Below, in pieces: positions 1-7,605 of a DNA stretch of 34,449 nt. A program made the translations under genes and the position numbers. Below the pieces are notes generated by a model. It searched no databases. It had not been told where the DNA came from and saw nothing but the letters and a program-made list of their open reading frames with translations. This stretch comes from Bacteroidota bacterium (GTDB taxonomy: Bacteria > Bacteroidota > Bacteroidia > Chitinophagales > Chitinophagaceae), in assembly GCA_013285915.1 (NCBI GenBank), contig JABDGS010000038.1, positions 1-34,449 on the forward strand, read 5' to 3'. Each line of letters begins with the position of its first letter. Position 1 is the stretch's first letter.

Positions 1-457
1 GCACAGCAAGCACATTGTCTTTATTCCATTGCAGTGCTTTATTGTTAGTTGCAATATGATATTCCCTTGCAACATCCCATTGCCCGGCATAACCACCTGC
101 GTCTGTGGGCAGCGAACCTGTTTGGCCTATTTTTACACCGTTCAAAAAAGTTTCATCTACATCGTCAACCTTGCCCAATAAAATACGCAGGGTATCTTTC
201 CAGTTTGATCTGTTTTTCAACGCAGAAGGCAGTGTGAAATGAAACCTGTACCATGCGTAGCCGTCATAATCTGTATACCCTTGCACCTCCCAGTCGCTGG
301 TGGTATTAATAGTAGCCCAGCCTGCATCGTTAAAGGCCACATCTTTATATGCTGTATTATCACCTGTAATAAACCTTGGTGTTGTTAACTGAATATTTTG
401 TTGCGCGTATAATTGTGACGACAATAATAAACAAACAAATACTGTATATTTTTTCAT
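1..457 (-). CDS. Exported carbohydrate-active protein, N-terminal part (partial)
   Basis: Reading leftwards from the ATG at 457, an open frame runs without a stop to the window edge (about 152 residues). It starts with a Sec signal peptide (MKKYTVFVCLLLSSQLYAQQ). The following region looks like a galactose-binding/jelly-roll domain: a DGYAWYRF stretch, then LGKVDDVDETFLNGVKIGQTG, the pattern of the sugar-binding domain found in many Bacteroidota GH2, GH3 and sialate-esterase type enzymes. The catalytic part lies outside the window, so the enzyme family cannot be assigned. It is divergent from the BlaI-type gene at 600, with about 140 bases between. The signal peptide and fold type are fairly safe; any specific substrate would be a guess. 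Confidence 0.75.
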   Translation of the reverse strand, partial: MKKYTVFVCLLLSSQLYAQQNIQLTTPRFITGDNTAYKDVAFNDAGWATINTTSDWEVQGYTDYDGYAWYRFHFTLPSALKNRSNWKDTLRILLGKVDDVDETFLNGVKIGQTGSLPTDAGGYAGQWDVAREYHIATNNKALQWNKDNVLAV

Positions 458-560
458 GGCGATGGCTATTAAATAAGGATGGCAAATGTAACAGATTAAG
501 AGGATTAGATTTTTAAGCAGTTATTATCACAATTGAGGAAAGGTAAAATAAATTTTGGCA

Positions 561-597
561 CTACGAAAATTTCGTTATTTTTACGAAAATTTCGTAG
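561..597 (+). promoter_or_regulatory. Double palindromic operator of the BlaI-type gene
   Basis: The 13-base palindrome ACGAAAATTTCGT (6-base arms around one central base) occurs twice, at 563-575 and 583-595. The copies are exactly 20 bases apart, so they fall on the same helix face about two turns apart. The outer flanks CTACG...CGTAG make the whole block nearly self-complementary. It ends three bases before the ATG at 600, so a bound repressor would cover the ribosome binding region and probably the promoter. BlaI/MecI-family repressors bind as dimers to such sites and usually repress their own operon. Confidence 0.8.
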
Positions 598-599
598 AA

Positions 600-956
600 A
601 TGGAAAAATTAACGCCTCAGGAAGAAATGGTAATGGAGGCCTTGTGGAAAACGGGCGAAGGCAATTTAAAGATGATCATGGAGAACATTGTTTCTGAAAA
701 ACCCTACACCACACTTGCTTCTACCATTAAGAAACTTGAAAGCAAAAACTTTGTAAAAAGCAGGTTGCTGGGTAATAATTTTCTATACAAGCCTGTAGTT
801 ACTGAAAAGGAGTATTATGGCACATATATTACCAAGCTTGTAAAAAGCCGTTTTGCAAATTCATATAAGCAACTGGTTAATTTTTTTGTAGAGCAAGAAA
901 AAATTAGCCCAAAAGAGTTGAAGGAAATTATTGATATGGTTGAGAAAAATAAATAA
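600..956 (+). CDS. BlaI/MecI/CopY-family transcriptional repressor
   Basis: This is a 118-residue winged-helix repressor starting MEKLTPQEEMVMEALWKTGEGN, a typical BlaI N-terminus. The recognition part is YTTLASTIKKLESKNFV (about residues 37-53). The tail (about 80-118) is the expected dimerisation region, where M56 partners cleave in characterised systems. A TTG at 555 would extend the frame, but that would place the double operator inside the coding region; the ATG at 600 gives the normal family length. It lies 9 bases upstream of the M56 peptidase gene, the classic blaI-blaR1 pairing. No beta-lactamase gene is nearby, so the pair probably controls something else, perhaps the hydrolase at 2352. 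Confidence 0.9.
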   Translation: MEKLTPQEEMVMEALWKTGEGNLKMIMENIVSEKPYTTLASTIKKLESKNFVKSRLLGNNFLYKPVVTEKEYYGTYITKLVKSRFANSYKQLVNFFVEQEKISPKELKEIIDMVEKNK

Positions 957-965
957 ACCTGCTAT

Positions 966-2282
966 ATGCCTTTGCTATTTCAATATGTATTGAAACTGTC
1001 TGTAAGCCTGGCAGTGGTATGGCTTTTCTATCGTGTTTTTTTAAGGCAGATAACTTTTTATAATTGTAACCGGTGGTACCTTAACGGCTGTTCACTGCTA
1101 AGTCTTTTTATAGCAGCAATTAATATTACTCCTGTTTTAAGCAGAACAAATGTTGATGGCCTGCCTTTTGTTGCATCCATCCCGGCTATTAGAATTTATA
1201 ATGCAACTGCCACGCCTACCCTACATCCCAATGCGGGTAGCAGTGTTCCTGTTTATAGCTGGATAATGCTTGCTATAGTTATGGGTATGGCAGTGCTATT
1301 ACTAATAACGGTTGTACGTTATTGCTCTTTTTTAGTGTTAAGAAGGCGGGCGACCTTGCTTGAAAATGGAGACATAAAATTGTATGGTGTTGATGCAGAT
1401 ATCATTCCCTTTTCTTTTGGTAAAAGCATCTATATAAATGCACAGAAACATACCAGTGAGGAATTAAAAGAAATAATAAGGCACGAGATGGTTCACGTAA
1501 GGCAACATCATACCGCCGATATTTTGTTTTCACAGCTTCTGTGTATTATAAATTGGTATAACCCTTTTGCGTGGCTTATACGTTCAGCCATACGGCAAAA
1601 CCTTGAATTTATTACTGATAGGGAGGTACTGCAATCTGGCGCTGATAAAAAAGACTATCAAAAGCTGCTGTTAAAAATACTTGGCTTAAAACAATTCACC
1701 CTTTCAAATCAATTTAATTTTTCATCTCTTAAAAAAAGAATGATAATGATGAATAAACATTATAGCCATAAAGCACACCTGTTGCGCTTTTTAATTTTTG
1801 TTCCGCTGCTTGCTGCTTTGTTATTGGCATTCAGAAACCCTGCTATTGCAGTTACAAGTAAAAAGAAAAATAATTACCCGGTGGCAATATCGCCTGCCCA
1901 TGATAGCCAAAAAACAAACGGAAATATTTCCAACAAACCGGCAAGCGAAGAAAGTGAAAAAGGAAAACGGAAAAAAGATGCTGTTGACGATTTTTTTATG
2001 GTTTCATCTTCATCCACCAAACAGGATGTTGAAAAACTAAAAGATATTTTAATAAAGGCTGGATATACCCTTGAAATAAAAGAAGAAAAATATAATGATG
2101 GCAAGCTGCTGGCATTTTCAGGTACATTGGGGGGTGAGCCGTTAAAGAACGACCTTACTACTTCTGTGGACTTTAATATTGTAAACCCCGTCACGTCTCA
2201 ATTTGGCTGCAGCCCCTCAACCGGAAGATTAAAAACTTACGTAATAACAACATACACTCATACCAGTGTGACCAATAACTAA
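966..2282 (+). CDS. M56 family (BlaR1/MecR1-type) membrane metallopeptidase
   Basis: A 438-residue membrane protein with predicted transmembrane segments at about 4-24, 40-58, 97-124 and 272-289. The zinc motif HEMVH is at residues 173-177, in a cytoplasmic loop, followed by LEFITDREVL (213-222), which supplies the expected acidic ligand region. In BlaR1/MecR1 such a protease inactivates the BlaI repressor after an outside signal. The C-terminal part after TM4 (about 290-438) is short, Lys/Ser-rich, and has no penicillin-binding domain with SxxK-type motifs. The signal sensed is therefore unlikely to be a beta-lactam. An FSGTLGGEPL stretch around residues 380-390 is typical of Bacteroidota M56 tails of unknown role. 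Co-transcribed with the repressor at 600. Confidence 0.88.
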   Translation: MPLLFQYVLKLSVSLAVVWLFYRVFLRQITFYNCNRWYLNGCSLLSLFIAAINITPVLSRTNVDGLPFVASIPAIRIYNATATPTLHPNAGSSVPVYSWIMLAIVMGMAVLLLITVVRYCSFLVLRRRATLLENGDIKLYGVDADIIPFSFGKSIYINAQKHTSEELKEIIRHEMVHVRQHHTADILFSQLLCIINWYNPFAWLIRSAIRQNLEFITDREVLQSGADKKDYQKLLLKILGLKQFTLSNQFNFSSLKKRMIMMNKHYSHKAHLLRFLIFVPLLAALLLAFRNPAIAVTSKKKNNYPVAISPAHDSQKTNGNISNKPASEESEKGKRKKDAVDDFFMVSSSSTKQDVEKLKDILIKAGYTLEIKEEKYNDGKLLAFSGTLGGEPLKNDLTTSVDFNIVNPVTSQFGCSPSTGRLKTYVITTYTHTSVTNN

Positions 2283-2351
2283 TGCCAGAATAACAGGAAC
2301 TAATTATCATCCTGCCCGATAAGCATATTTATTTAATTAAAAACAAGTGCT

Positions 2352-3848
2352 ATGAAATATAAAATTGTTTCATTTATTGGCTTTGCCATGCTTGCATGTG
2401 CTGCTGTTGCTAAAAGTCAGTCAGCTGTGTTATGGCACAACCTTAAACAGGGGCCTTATTCTGTTGGCTTTAGAATGGAATGGAAATATGATTACGCCCG
2501 GTCGTGGGGCAACGGGGCCAGGCCTTTGCGGATTAATATCTGGTATCCTGCTGCACAAACAGCCACAAAAAAAATGTTGTATGAAAAATATGTTTTTGTT
2601 ACACCGCCCGACAGCAGTTTTGCTGAGTATAACAATGCATTGGTAAAATATGATGTTGGTGATAGCACTAAAAGCCTTTTGGGTTGTTATGATGGCTCTC
2701 AATTGTATTTTAAAAACCTGCTTAAAACGCCTGTTAACGCGGTATTTGGGCCGGCAGTCGCTAACGGTAAATATCCTGTAATTATTTACAGCCTGGGCCA
2801 AAATGATTACACACAGGAAAGTACTGTATTGTGTGAATTTTTAGCAAGTAACGGCTATATAGTTATATCAGTGCCTCAGTGGGGGTCTTTGCCGCGCAAG
2901 CACTTTTTGATGATCGATGAGGAACAAAGTTTTGAAACCCAAGTACGCGACCTGGAATTTATTACAGCGATGGCCTGCCAAATGCCAAATGCTGATAGAA
3001 ATAAAATTGTTGCGGCAGGCCACAGTATGGGCGGAGTATATTCACTGTTGCTTGCCATGCGGAATAAGAACATCCGGATGGTTATTGGCCTTGATGCATC
3101 GTTTACATCATTCCAGGAATCGTTTGCACTTAAATACTGGAGCCTGTTGTATTACGACCTATGGAATTTCAGGATTCCACTGATACAGCTTTGTAAAAAA
3201 GAAGAACCAAGAAACGATGAAGTAGTAAATGCATTAAAGTTCTCCGAGCGGTATATCATTACATTTCCAAAACTGATACACAGCGATTTTTCAAGTTTCC
3301 CTATGGTAACTTCATTGGCACCAGCAAATAACGTTGACGATTATGCTTTGCAGCACCGAAGCCAGCAGGATGCAGTTACGGGCTATGAGGAAGTATGCAG
3401 AATCTTCCTTAGTGCGTTGCAAAAATATTTATTTGGACAAGGTGATATAACGGCAACTAATGAAAAGATTGAATTTTTTAAGGCAACAGATGCACCGGGG
3501 GAAGAAGGGCTATATAATTTGCTTGTAAAAGACGGCCTTAATAAGGCTTCAGAGAAACTTAGACAAGCCATCGCCAATTATCCAGGTGATACTTTAATAA
3601 GAGAAAAAGCAATGAACCGCATAGCCTTTGAATGTGCAATAAGCAACAGGCTGAATGACGCTATTGGCATGTATATTTTAAACAGCATCGTTTATCCAAA
3701 GTCTGACGGGGTATACAGAAGACTGGCAGATGCCTACATTGATGCCGGAGATGCAGGGAATGCGAAACTTAACTATGAAAAGGCCCTGCAGCTAAACCCA
3801 GGTAATGAGGACGCTAAAAACGCGTTGGATAAATTAAAAGGGGAGTAG
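2352..3848 (+). CDS. Secreted alpha/beta hydrolase with C-terminal TPR repeats
   Basis: A 498-residue protein with a Sec signal peptide (residues 1-23, ending near AKSQS). The middle is an alpha/beta hydrolase of the dienelactone hydrolase/PAF-acetylhydrolase type: a YPVIIYSLGQ strand with oxyanion region near 141-150, and the nucleophile elbow GHSMGG at 223-228 with Ser225. Asp248 (GLDASF) and His310 (LIHSDF) are plausible remaining triad members. Residues about 390-498 form TPR-like helices (DGVYRRLADAYIDAGD, then YEKALQLNPGN). The N-terminal NIWYPA motif is common in PAF-AH-like hydrolases. It lies 69 bases downstream of the M56 gene on the same strand and may be part of its regulon. The substrate is unknown; an ester or lipid is likely. 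Confidence 0.8.
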   Translation: MKYKIVSFIGFAMLACAAVAKSQSAVLWHNLKQGPYSVGFRMEWKYDYARSWGNGARPLRINIWYPAAQTATKKMLYEKYVFVTPPDSSFAEYNNALVKYDVGDSTKSLLGCYDGSQLYFKNLLKTPVNAVFGPAVANGKYPVIIYSLGQNDYTQESTVLCEFLASNGYIVISVPQWGSLPRKHFLMIDEEQSFETQVRDLEFITAMACQMPNADRNKIVAAGHSMGGVYSLLLAMRNKNIRMVIGLDASFTSFQESFALKYWSLLYYDLWNFRIPLIQLCKKEEPRNDEVVNALKFSERYIITFPKLIHSDFSSFPMVTSLAPANNVDDYALQHRSQQDAVTGYEEVCRIFLSALQKYLFGQGDITATNEKIEFFKATDAPGEEGLYNLLVKDGLNKASEKLRQAIANYPGDTLIREKAMNRIAFECAISNRLNDAIGMYILNSIVYPKSDGVYRRLADAYIDAGDAGNAKLNYEKALQLNPGNEDAKNALDKLKGE

Positions 3849-3868
3849 CAACATCATTGGTTTATGTT

Positions 3869-4807
3869 TTAATAGGTTGCCGCGGGTATTTCTTCTATTT
3901 TTTGCGGCAACACATTTTTTTGTGATACGGAAAGTGTTATAAATGGAGCATAATAACAGGTTAGGTTTAAAATGATCATTACGGCGGAGAAAAAATATAG
4001 CCCCATAAATAAAGCTATTGAAACATGAAATATAATTGTTGCGGTAAGCCACGCTTTGCGTGTTTTTTTGATATTGATAAACAAAGGATAAAACATCTCA
4101 AGCATAATAGTGCCCCAGCCAATAATTAAGAAGAAAGGTGTGTTATACAGAAAATCGAAGTTGATAATGTTAGTGGTATCGTAGCCGTGCATCATTTTCC
4201 ATATTGATTCGCCATTTCGCCAATTATCGCCCAGGAGTTTTTCGAAACCGCTAAAAAAATAAGCAATGCAAAAATGTGCCTGCAAAACATGCAGGTATTT
4301 TACATGGTTGGTTAGCAGCGGCCTTTTTTTGGTGATATAGTTTTGTAATGAATATACTTTGCCCACCGGAAATACAACGCAATAAAATAATGCTATTGTA
4401 GTAAAAACATCTACACCATAATTATATGCATCAATTGAGCTGAGCAACGTAAGCTGCAGCAGCAAACTAAGGATGGCCGATACGCGGGAAAACAAGCCTG
4501 TCATAAGCAGCAACAGGCTAAGAGGGTAAAAAATGCGTATGGTTAGCAAAACCTGTTCAAAACTAACCGGCGTAAATGGGTGCAGGAAAATATGCACATC
4601 ATATACCGAAGGGAAAAACTGGTAACGGAATATATTTAGCACATGCAACAGGTCCGGTGGTACAATGGCATGTTGCGAAAACAGTGTATCAAAATCAGGT
4701 TGAATAGAAATAAAATGCACCAGGCTAATAAAACAAATGCCGCATCTTAAAAATGCCAGCCAAATGGGGTTAGCGTTTGCAAAATTTATATTAAATATTC
4801 TTTTCAT
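3869..4807 (-). CDS. HTTM domain membrane protein (vitamin K-dependent carboxylase-like)
   Basis: A 312-residue polytopic membrane protein with about six to eight hydrophobic helices. The N-terminus (LAFLRCGICFISLVHFIS), the central HFCIAYFFSGFEKLLGDNW with a charged Glu-Lys pair inside a helix, and a later EMFYPLFI/FHVSIALFMGLYFF segment match the HTTM family. HTTM is the bacterial domain related to the membrane part of vitamin K-dependent gamma-carboxylase. Bacterial HTTM proteins have no settled function, and no separate lumenal domain follows here. The start overlaps the stop of the upstream gene (4804-5379) by four bases (ATGA), so the two are translationally coupled. It converges on the hydrolase gene with only 20 bases between stops. 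Confidence 0.8.
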   Translation of the reverse strand: MKRIFNINFANANPIWLAFLRCGICFISLVHFISIQPDFDTLFSQHAIVPPDLLHVLNIFRYQFFPSVYDVHIFLHPFTPVSFEQVLLTIRIFYPLSLLLLMTGLFSRVSAILSLLLQLTLLSSIDAYNYGVDVFTTIALFYCVVFPVGKVYSLQNYITKKRPLLTNHVKYLHVLQAHFCIAYFFSGFEKLLGDNWRNGESIWKMMHGYDTTNIINFDFLYNTPFFLIIGWGTIMLEMFYPLFINIKKTRKAWLTATIIFHVSIALFMGLYFFSAVMIILNLTCYYAPFITLSVSQKNVLPQKIEEIPAATY

Positions 4808-5379
4808 TTTTTAATGCTAAGCCTTACCTCTTTTGTTTTTAAAAGCGTGTATGCACGGTTACTTGCCGGGTAGTCCTGCAGGGTGGGGAAAATAACCAGG
4901 TTGTAGCTGGTGTAAAAAGTATCCTGCGTGCATTTGTTTTGGTAATACATTTTTACGGCGATGCTCTTAAATATTTTATCATAACACTCATCTTCAAGTG
5001 CGCTGGTTTTTTGTGTACTGTCGCTGTGCAAAATCAGGTAATCGTTTATGGTTGACGAAAGCACGGAAAAACGCATGGCTGTTTCAAAGCTTTTAAATTG
5101 GGGCATAATTTTTTGCCCATCGCAATCACCCACAATCAGCCCGTTTGATTTTATGTTAGGTGCAAAAAAACCATAGCCAGCGGCCGTGCCGGTTAACTTG
5201 CCATACAATTGTACCGGCCTGTTGTACAGCAGTAGGTTGCTGGCAGCGCTTTTTAACCTGTTTTGGGGTATTTTGTTAAACACGCAATATTTAACATAGG
5301 CGCTGTCTGCACACACTATAAAAATCAAAATAATATGCGCCCGGCCCCAGAGGAAAAATATTCTTTCTTTTACAGTCAT
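4804..5379 (-). CDS. Single-pass membrane protein, partner of the HTTM protein
   Basis: A 191-residue protein. An N-terminal hydrophobic helix (about residues 8-30) likely anchors it, with a soluble part outside the membrane. It carries a GYGFFAPNI motif (about residues 68-76), which recurs in small proteins encoded beside HTTM genes in Bacteroidota. Four Cys are scattered in the chain (C23, C32, C85 region, then two later). I do not recognise an enzymatic domain. The four-base overlap with the downstream HTTM gene is strong evidence that the two products work together. A terminator-like hairpin lies eight bases upstream of the start, separating it from the preceding minus-strand gene. Confidence 0.75.
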   Translation of the reverse strand: MTVKERIFFLWGRAHIILIFIVCADSAYVKYCVFNKIPQNRLKSAASNLLLYNRPVQLYGKLTGTAAGYGFFAPNIKSNGLIVGDCDGQKIMPQFKSFETAMRFSVLSSTINDYLILHSDSTQKTSALEDECYDKIFKSIAVKMYYQNKCTQDTFYTSYNLVIFPTLQDYPASNRAYTLLKTKEVRLSIKK

Positions 5380-5387
5380 ACCATAAA

Positions 5388-5413
5388 GCCGGCAACACTT
5401 GTTGCCGGCGTTT
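5388..5413 (-). terminator. Rho-independent terminator-like hairpin
   Basis: Perfect 9-bp stem GCCGGCAAC / GTTGCCGGC (5388-5396 and 5401-5409) with a 4-base loop. Read on the minus strand it is followed by TTTA, and on the plus strand by GTTTT. It lies downstream of the gene at 5491-5895 and immediately upstream of the gene starting at 5379, so it probably ends the former transcript. The T-run is short, so termination may be partial. Confidence 0.7.
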
Positions 5414-5490
5414 TAAATGTCGTATAGGTACAGTTGTATTGCTGCGCCGATAATGTGATACCTGCATTTTTGCAGCGCTTTATATCAAGC

Positions 5491-5895
5491 CTAATACCTG
5501 TTTAATATTTGCATAATATCTCCCTTGGTGGGTGGTGGTGGTGGTGGAGGACATGCGTTGTAAATGCACGCCGCAGCAACTTCCTCTGGTTCGCCTACAT
5601 CATAAATATTTTGTGTAAAAGCGCCTGTGCCAACTTTTGCTGAGGCGATTGAGAAGCCAGTAGTTTTATTGCCCAGGTATTTAAGTACTACATCACCATT
5701 AAATTCTTTAATGTTATACACTTTTTTAATAAGCGTAATAAACTTTTCTTTGTCGGCCGCGTTCATGGCAATGTTTGTTTTTGCCTGGTACATTTTATCA
5801 GTCAGCCTTGTAAACTTTAGCTGTTGCGGCTGCCTGAAAAATGAAAACAATGCCAGTGAACTAACACAAAGCATTGCAATTAATAATTTTTTCAT
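5491..5895 (-). CDS. Small exported protein with Cys pair and polyproline tract
   Basis: A 134-residue protein with a clear signal peptide (MKKLLIAMLCVSSLALFSFF). The mature part is Lys-rich, then ends in AAACIYNACPPPPPPPTKGD: two Cys five apart, then seven consecutive Pro encoded mostly by CCA triplets. A seven-Pro run normally needs EF-P for translation. I do not recognise the family. The compact Cys pair plus Pro spacer suggests a surface or periplasmic anchor or linker rather than an enzyme. It has its own terminator-like hairpin downstream and no close upstream partner. Position and signal peptide are well supported; function is unknown. Confidence 0.75.
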   Translation of the reverse strand: MKKLLIAMLCVSSLALFSFFRQPQQLKFTRLTDKMYQAKTNIAMNAADKEKFITLIKKVYNIKEFNGDVVLKYLGNKTTGFSIASAKVGTGAFTQNIYDVGEPEEVAAACIYNACPPPPPPPTKGDIMQILNRY

Positions 5896-6240
5896 TTTGT
5901 TAATTTAAAATTAGCCTACTCTATTTTTTGCTTACAGGCCTTTTCGGTTGGCTGCCTGTATGTTAAAAGTATACACCGGCAAAGCTTTTGCACCTGCCGG
6001 TTGGTGTATGTATAGTATTGCTTGGTAAGTGGCGGTAAAAATATAATAACTGGCATACGTGGGGCAAATGATATGAGGTTGGCCAACTCCCTTAAAACAC
6101 CATTTCGCAAGCAATATGTGTATCATTCTTCTTTTTGCCAAGTATTCCCATCCCGTTACATAATTTATTTTAAGCCGCTATGGCAGCGCGGTATTTTTAA
6201 TAAAACCAATAATAATTCTTCAAAACAATAAACGTCAAGC
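5896..6240. other. 345-base gap with one imperfect hairpin, no gene
   Basis: Short open frames here lack a recognisable start context or protein pattern. The only structure I see is an inverted repeat at 5971-5981 (ATACACCGGCA) and 5995-6009 (TGCC...GGTGTAT), which pairs fully apart from a 4-base bulge in the right arm. It sits upstream of both flanking divergent genes and could be a structured leader or an old repeat element. A weak -7-like TATTTTTA at 6192-6199 precedes the gene at 6241. Confidence 0.5.
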
Positions 6241-6732
6241 ATGAAAAAACTAATTATTTTTTTCACTATTGCTGCCCTGCTGCAAACCAGTATGGCATCA
6301 GCCCAGGCAGAGAGAAACAAACAGTTTGATTTTTGGATAGGCAAGTGGGACCTTTATTCAGGGGGCAGCCAAATGGGTACAAATACTGTAGATTCCATAT
6401 TAGATGGGAATGCCCTGGAAGAAAATTTTGTTGAATTTCCACCAGACCCGTTCCATGGCAAAAGCCTTACATCTTTTAACTATGCCACACAAAAATGGGA
6501 ACAAACAACTGTTGATAATAGGGGGCACCACTCTTTTTTTGTTGGTGAATTTAAAAACAATGCCATGGTATTAACACGAAATTTTTCAAATGCAAAAAGT
6601 GAAAAACGCAAGCAGCGGGTGACATTTTATAATATCACCCGCAACAGCCTCGACTGGACTTTCGCGACTTCATCTGATGAGGGTAAAACATGGAGCACAT
6701 TGTATACAGTGCATTATAAAAGGCAGGGTTAA
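6241..6732 (+). CDS. Secreted DUF1579-like protein
   Basis: A 163-residue protein with a Sec signal peptide ending near MASAQA (residues 17-22). The mature part starts with KQFDFWIGKWDLY, the hallmark opening of DUF1579-type and related lipocalin-like barrels, in which a FDFWIGxWD strand leads an all-beta fold. Alternating beta strands continue through NYATQKWEQTTVDNRG and RVTFYNITRNSLDWTF to the end, so the single domain is complete. Ligand and role are unknown; family members are usually single-gene periplasmic proteins. The NIPSNAP gene starts 81 bases downstream on the same strand and has its own promoter-like element. Confidence 0.75.
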   Translation: MKKLIIFFTIAALLQTSMASAQAERNKQFDFWIGKWDLYSGGSQMGTNTVDSILDGNALEENFVEFPPDPFHGKSLTSFNYATQKWEQTTVDNRGHHSFFVGEFKNNAMVLTRNFSNAKSEKRKQRVTFYNITRNSLDWTFATSSDEGKTWSTLYTVHYKRQG

Positions 6733-6801
6733 TTCCGTCCCGGCCTGGGCACCCAGTTTAATTTTATGCGTGAAATTGAGGGAGAAGCGGTTTCCTGCGT
6801 C

Positions 6802-6809
6802 TATCTTCG
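6802..6809 (+). promoter_or_regulatory. -7-like promoter element just before the NIPSNAP start
   Basis: TATCTTCG differs at one base from the Bacteroidota -7 consensus TAnnTTTG and ends five bases before the ATG at 6814. Transcription would start at or beside the start codon. It supports the ATG at 6814 over the in-frame ATG at 6766. No good -33 TTTG at the right spacing is seen. Confidence 0.4.
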
Positions 6810-6813
6810 CAAT

Positions 6814-7605
6814 ATGAAACGACGCTCTTTTGTAAAAGCAACATTAACAGGTAGCGCAGGCTTGTTGTCTGCATCAGCATATGCCGCCTCATTCAAAGGG
6901 ATAAAGAAAGAACCTGAATATTATGAATTACGGATATACAGTTTTAAAACCGATGTTCAGCAAAAGCTGGTAGAAGATTATTATAAAGATACTGCCATAC
7001 CTGCGTTAAATAAATTAGGCTGCAAACATATTGGTGTTTTTACTGAGCTTAAACCGGTGGGGCAAACAAGGGTATTTGTAATTATTCCATATACCGGAAT
7101 TGAACATATTGCAACTGTAAGTACTGCACTTGATAATGATACCCAATACCAGCAACAGGCTGCCGCATATTTAAATGCACCAGCAACAGCACCTGCTTAC
7201 GAGCGCATTGAAAGCTCGCTTTTAAAAGCGTTTAGACACATGCCCAACATGGATGTTCCTTCAACTACAGCGCGCATTTTTGAACTTCGCCAATACCAAA
7301 GCGCCGGTGAAGCCGCAGGCAAAAAGAAAATTGAAATGTTTAACGATAAAGGGGAGATTGATATTTTTAAACGCCTTGGCTTTAAACCTGTATTTTTTGG
7401 AGAGACGATTATTGGCAATGCGCGGCCTAACTTAACGTATATGGTTACGTTTGAGGATATGGCTGCGCACGATGCACACTGGAAAGCCTTTGGCAGCGAC
7501 CCCGAATGGAAAAAGATAAGCAGCGTGCCCGAATATGCCGATGCTTTGCTGGTATCAAAAATTACAGCCACGTTTATAGTACCGGCAAGCTATTCGCAGA
7601 TTTAG
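6814..7605 (+). CDS. Tat-exported NIPSNAP family protein
   Basis: With the ATG at 6814 the protein has 263 residues and begins MKRRSFVKATLTGSAGLLSA, a twin-arginine signal (RRSFVK) followed by a hydrophobic stretch and an AYAA cleavage region. The in-frame ATG at 6766 would add 16 residues ahead of the signal and is unlikely. Two NIPSNAP-type ferredoxin-like repeats follow: YYELRIYSFKTDVQQKLVEDYY near residue 33, and IFELRQYQS... KKIEMFNDKGEIDIFKRLGFKPVFFGE in the second half. The family often occurs in tandem-domain secreted proteins of Bacteroidota and Planctomycetes; no biochemical role is established. The 3' end overlaps the convergent gene at 7574 by 32 bases. Confidence 0.85.
   Translation: MKRRSFVKATLTGSAGLLSASAYAASFKGIKKEPEYYELRIYSFKTDVQQKLVEDYYKDTAIPALNKLGCKHIGVFTELKPVGQTRVFVIIPYTGIEHIATVSTALDNDTQYQQQAAAYLNAPATAPAYERIESSLLKAFRHMPNMDVPSTTARIFELRQYQSAGEAAGKKKIEMFNDKGEIDIFKRLGFKPVFFGETIIGNARPNLTYMVTFEDMAAHDAHWKAFGSDPEWKKISSVPEYADALLVSKITATFIVPASYSQI

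Noticed and set aside
555..599. TTG start extending the BlaI-type protein by 15 residues
   Set aside because: It would place both operator palindromes inside the coding region, and the extension (ALRKFRYFYENFVE) is just the translation of the palindromes.
966..2282. Naming the M56 protein BlaR1 as a beta-lactam sensor
   Set aside because: No penicillin-binding domain or SxxK motif in the tail and no beta-lactamase gene nearby.
5627..5908. A 93-codon plus-strand frame over the polyproline protein gene
   Set aside because: It is antisense to a gene with a clear signal peptide and has no start context.
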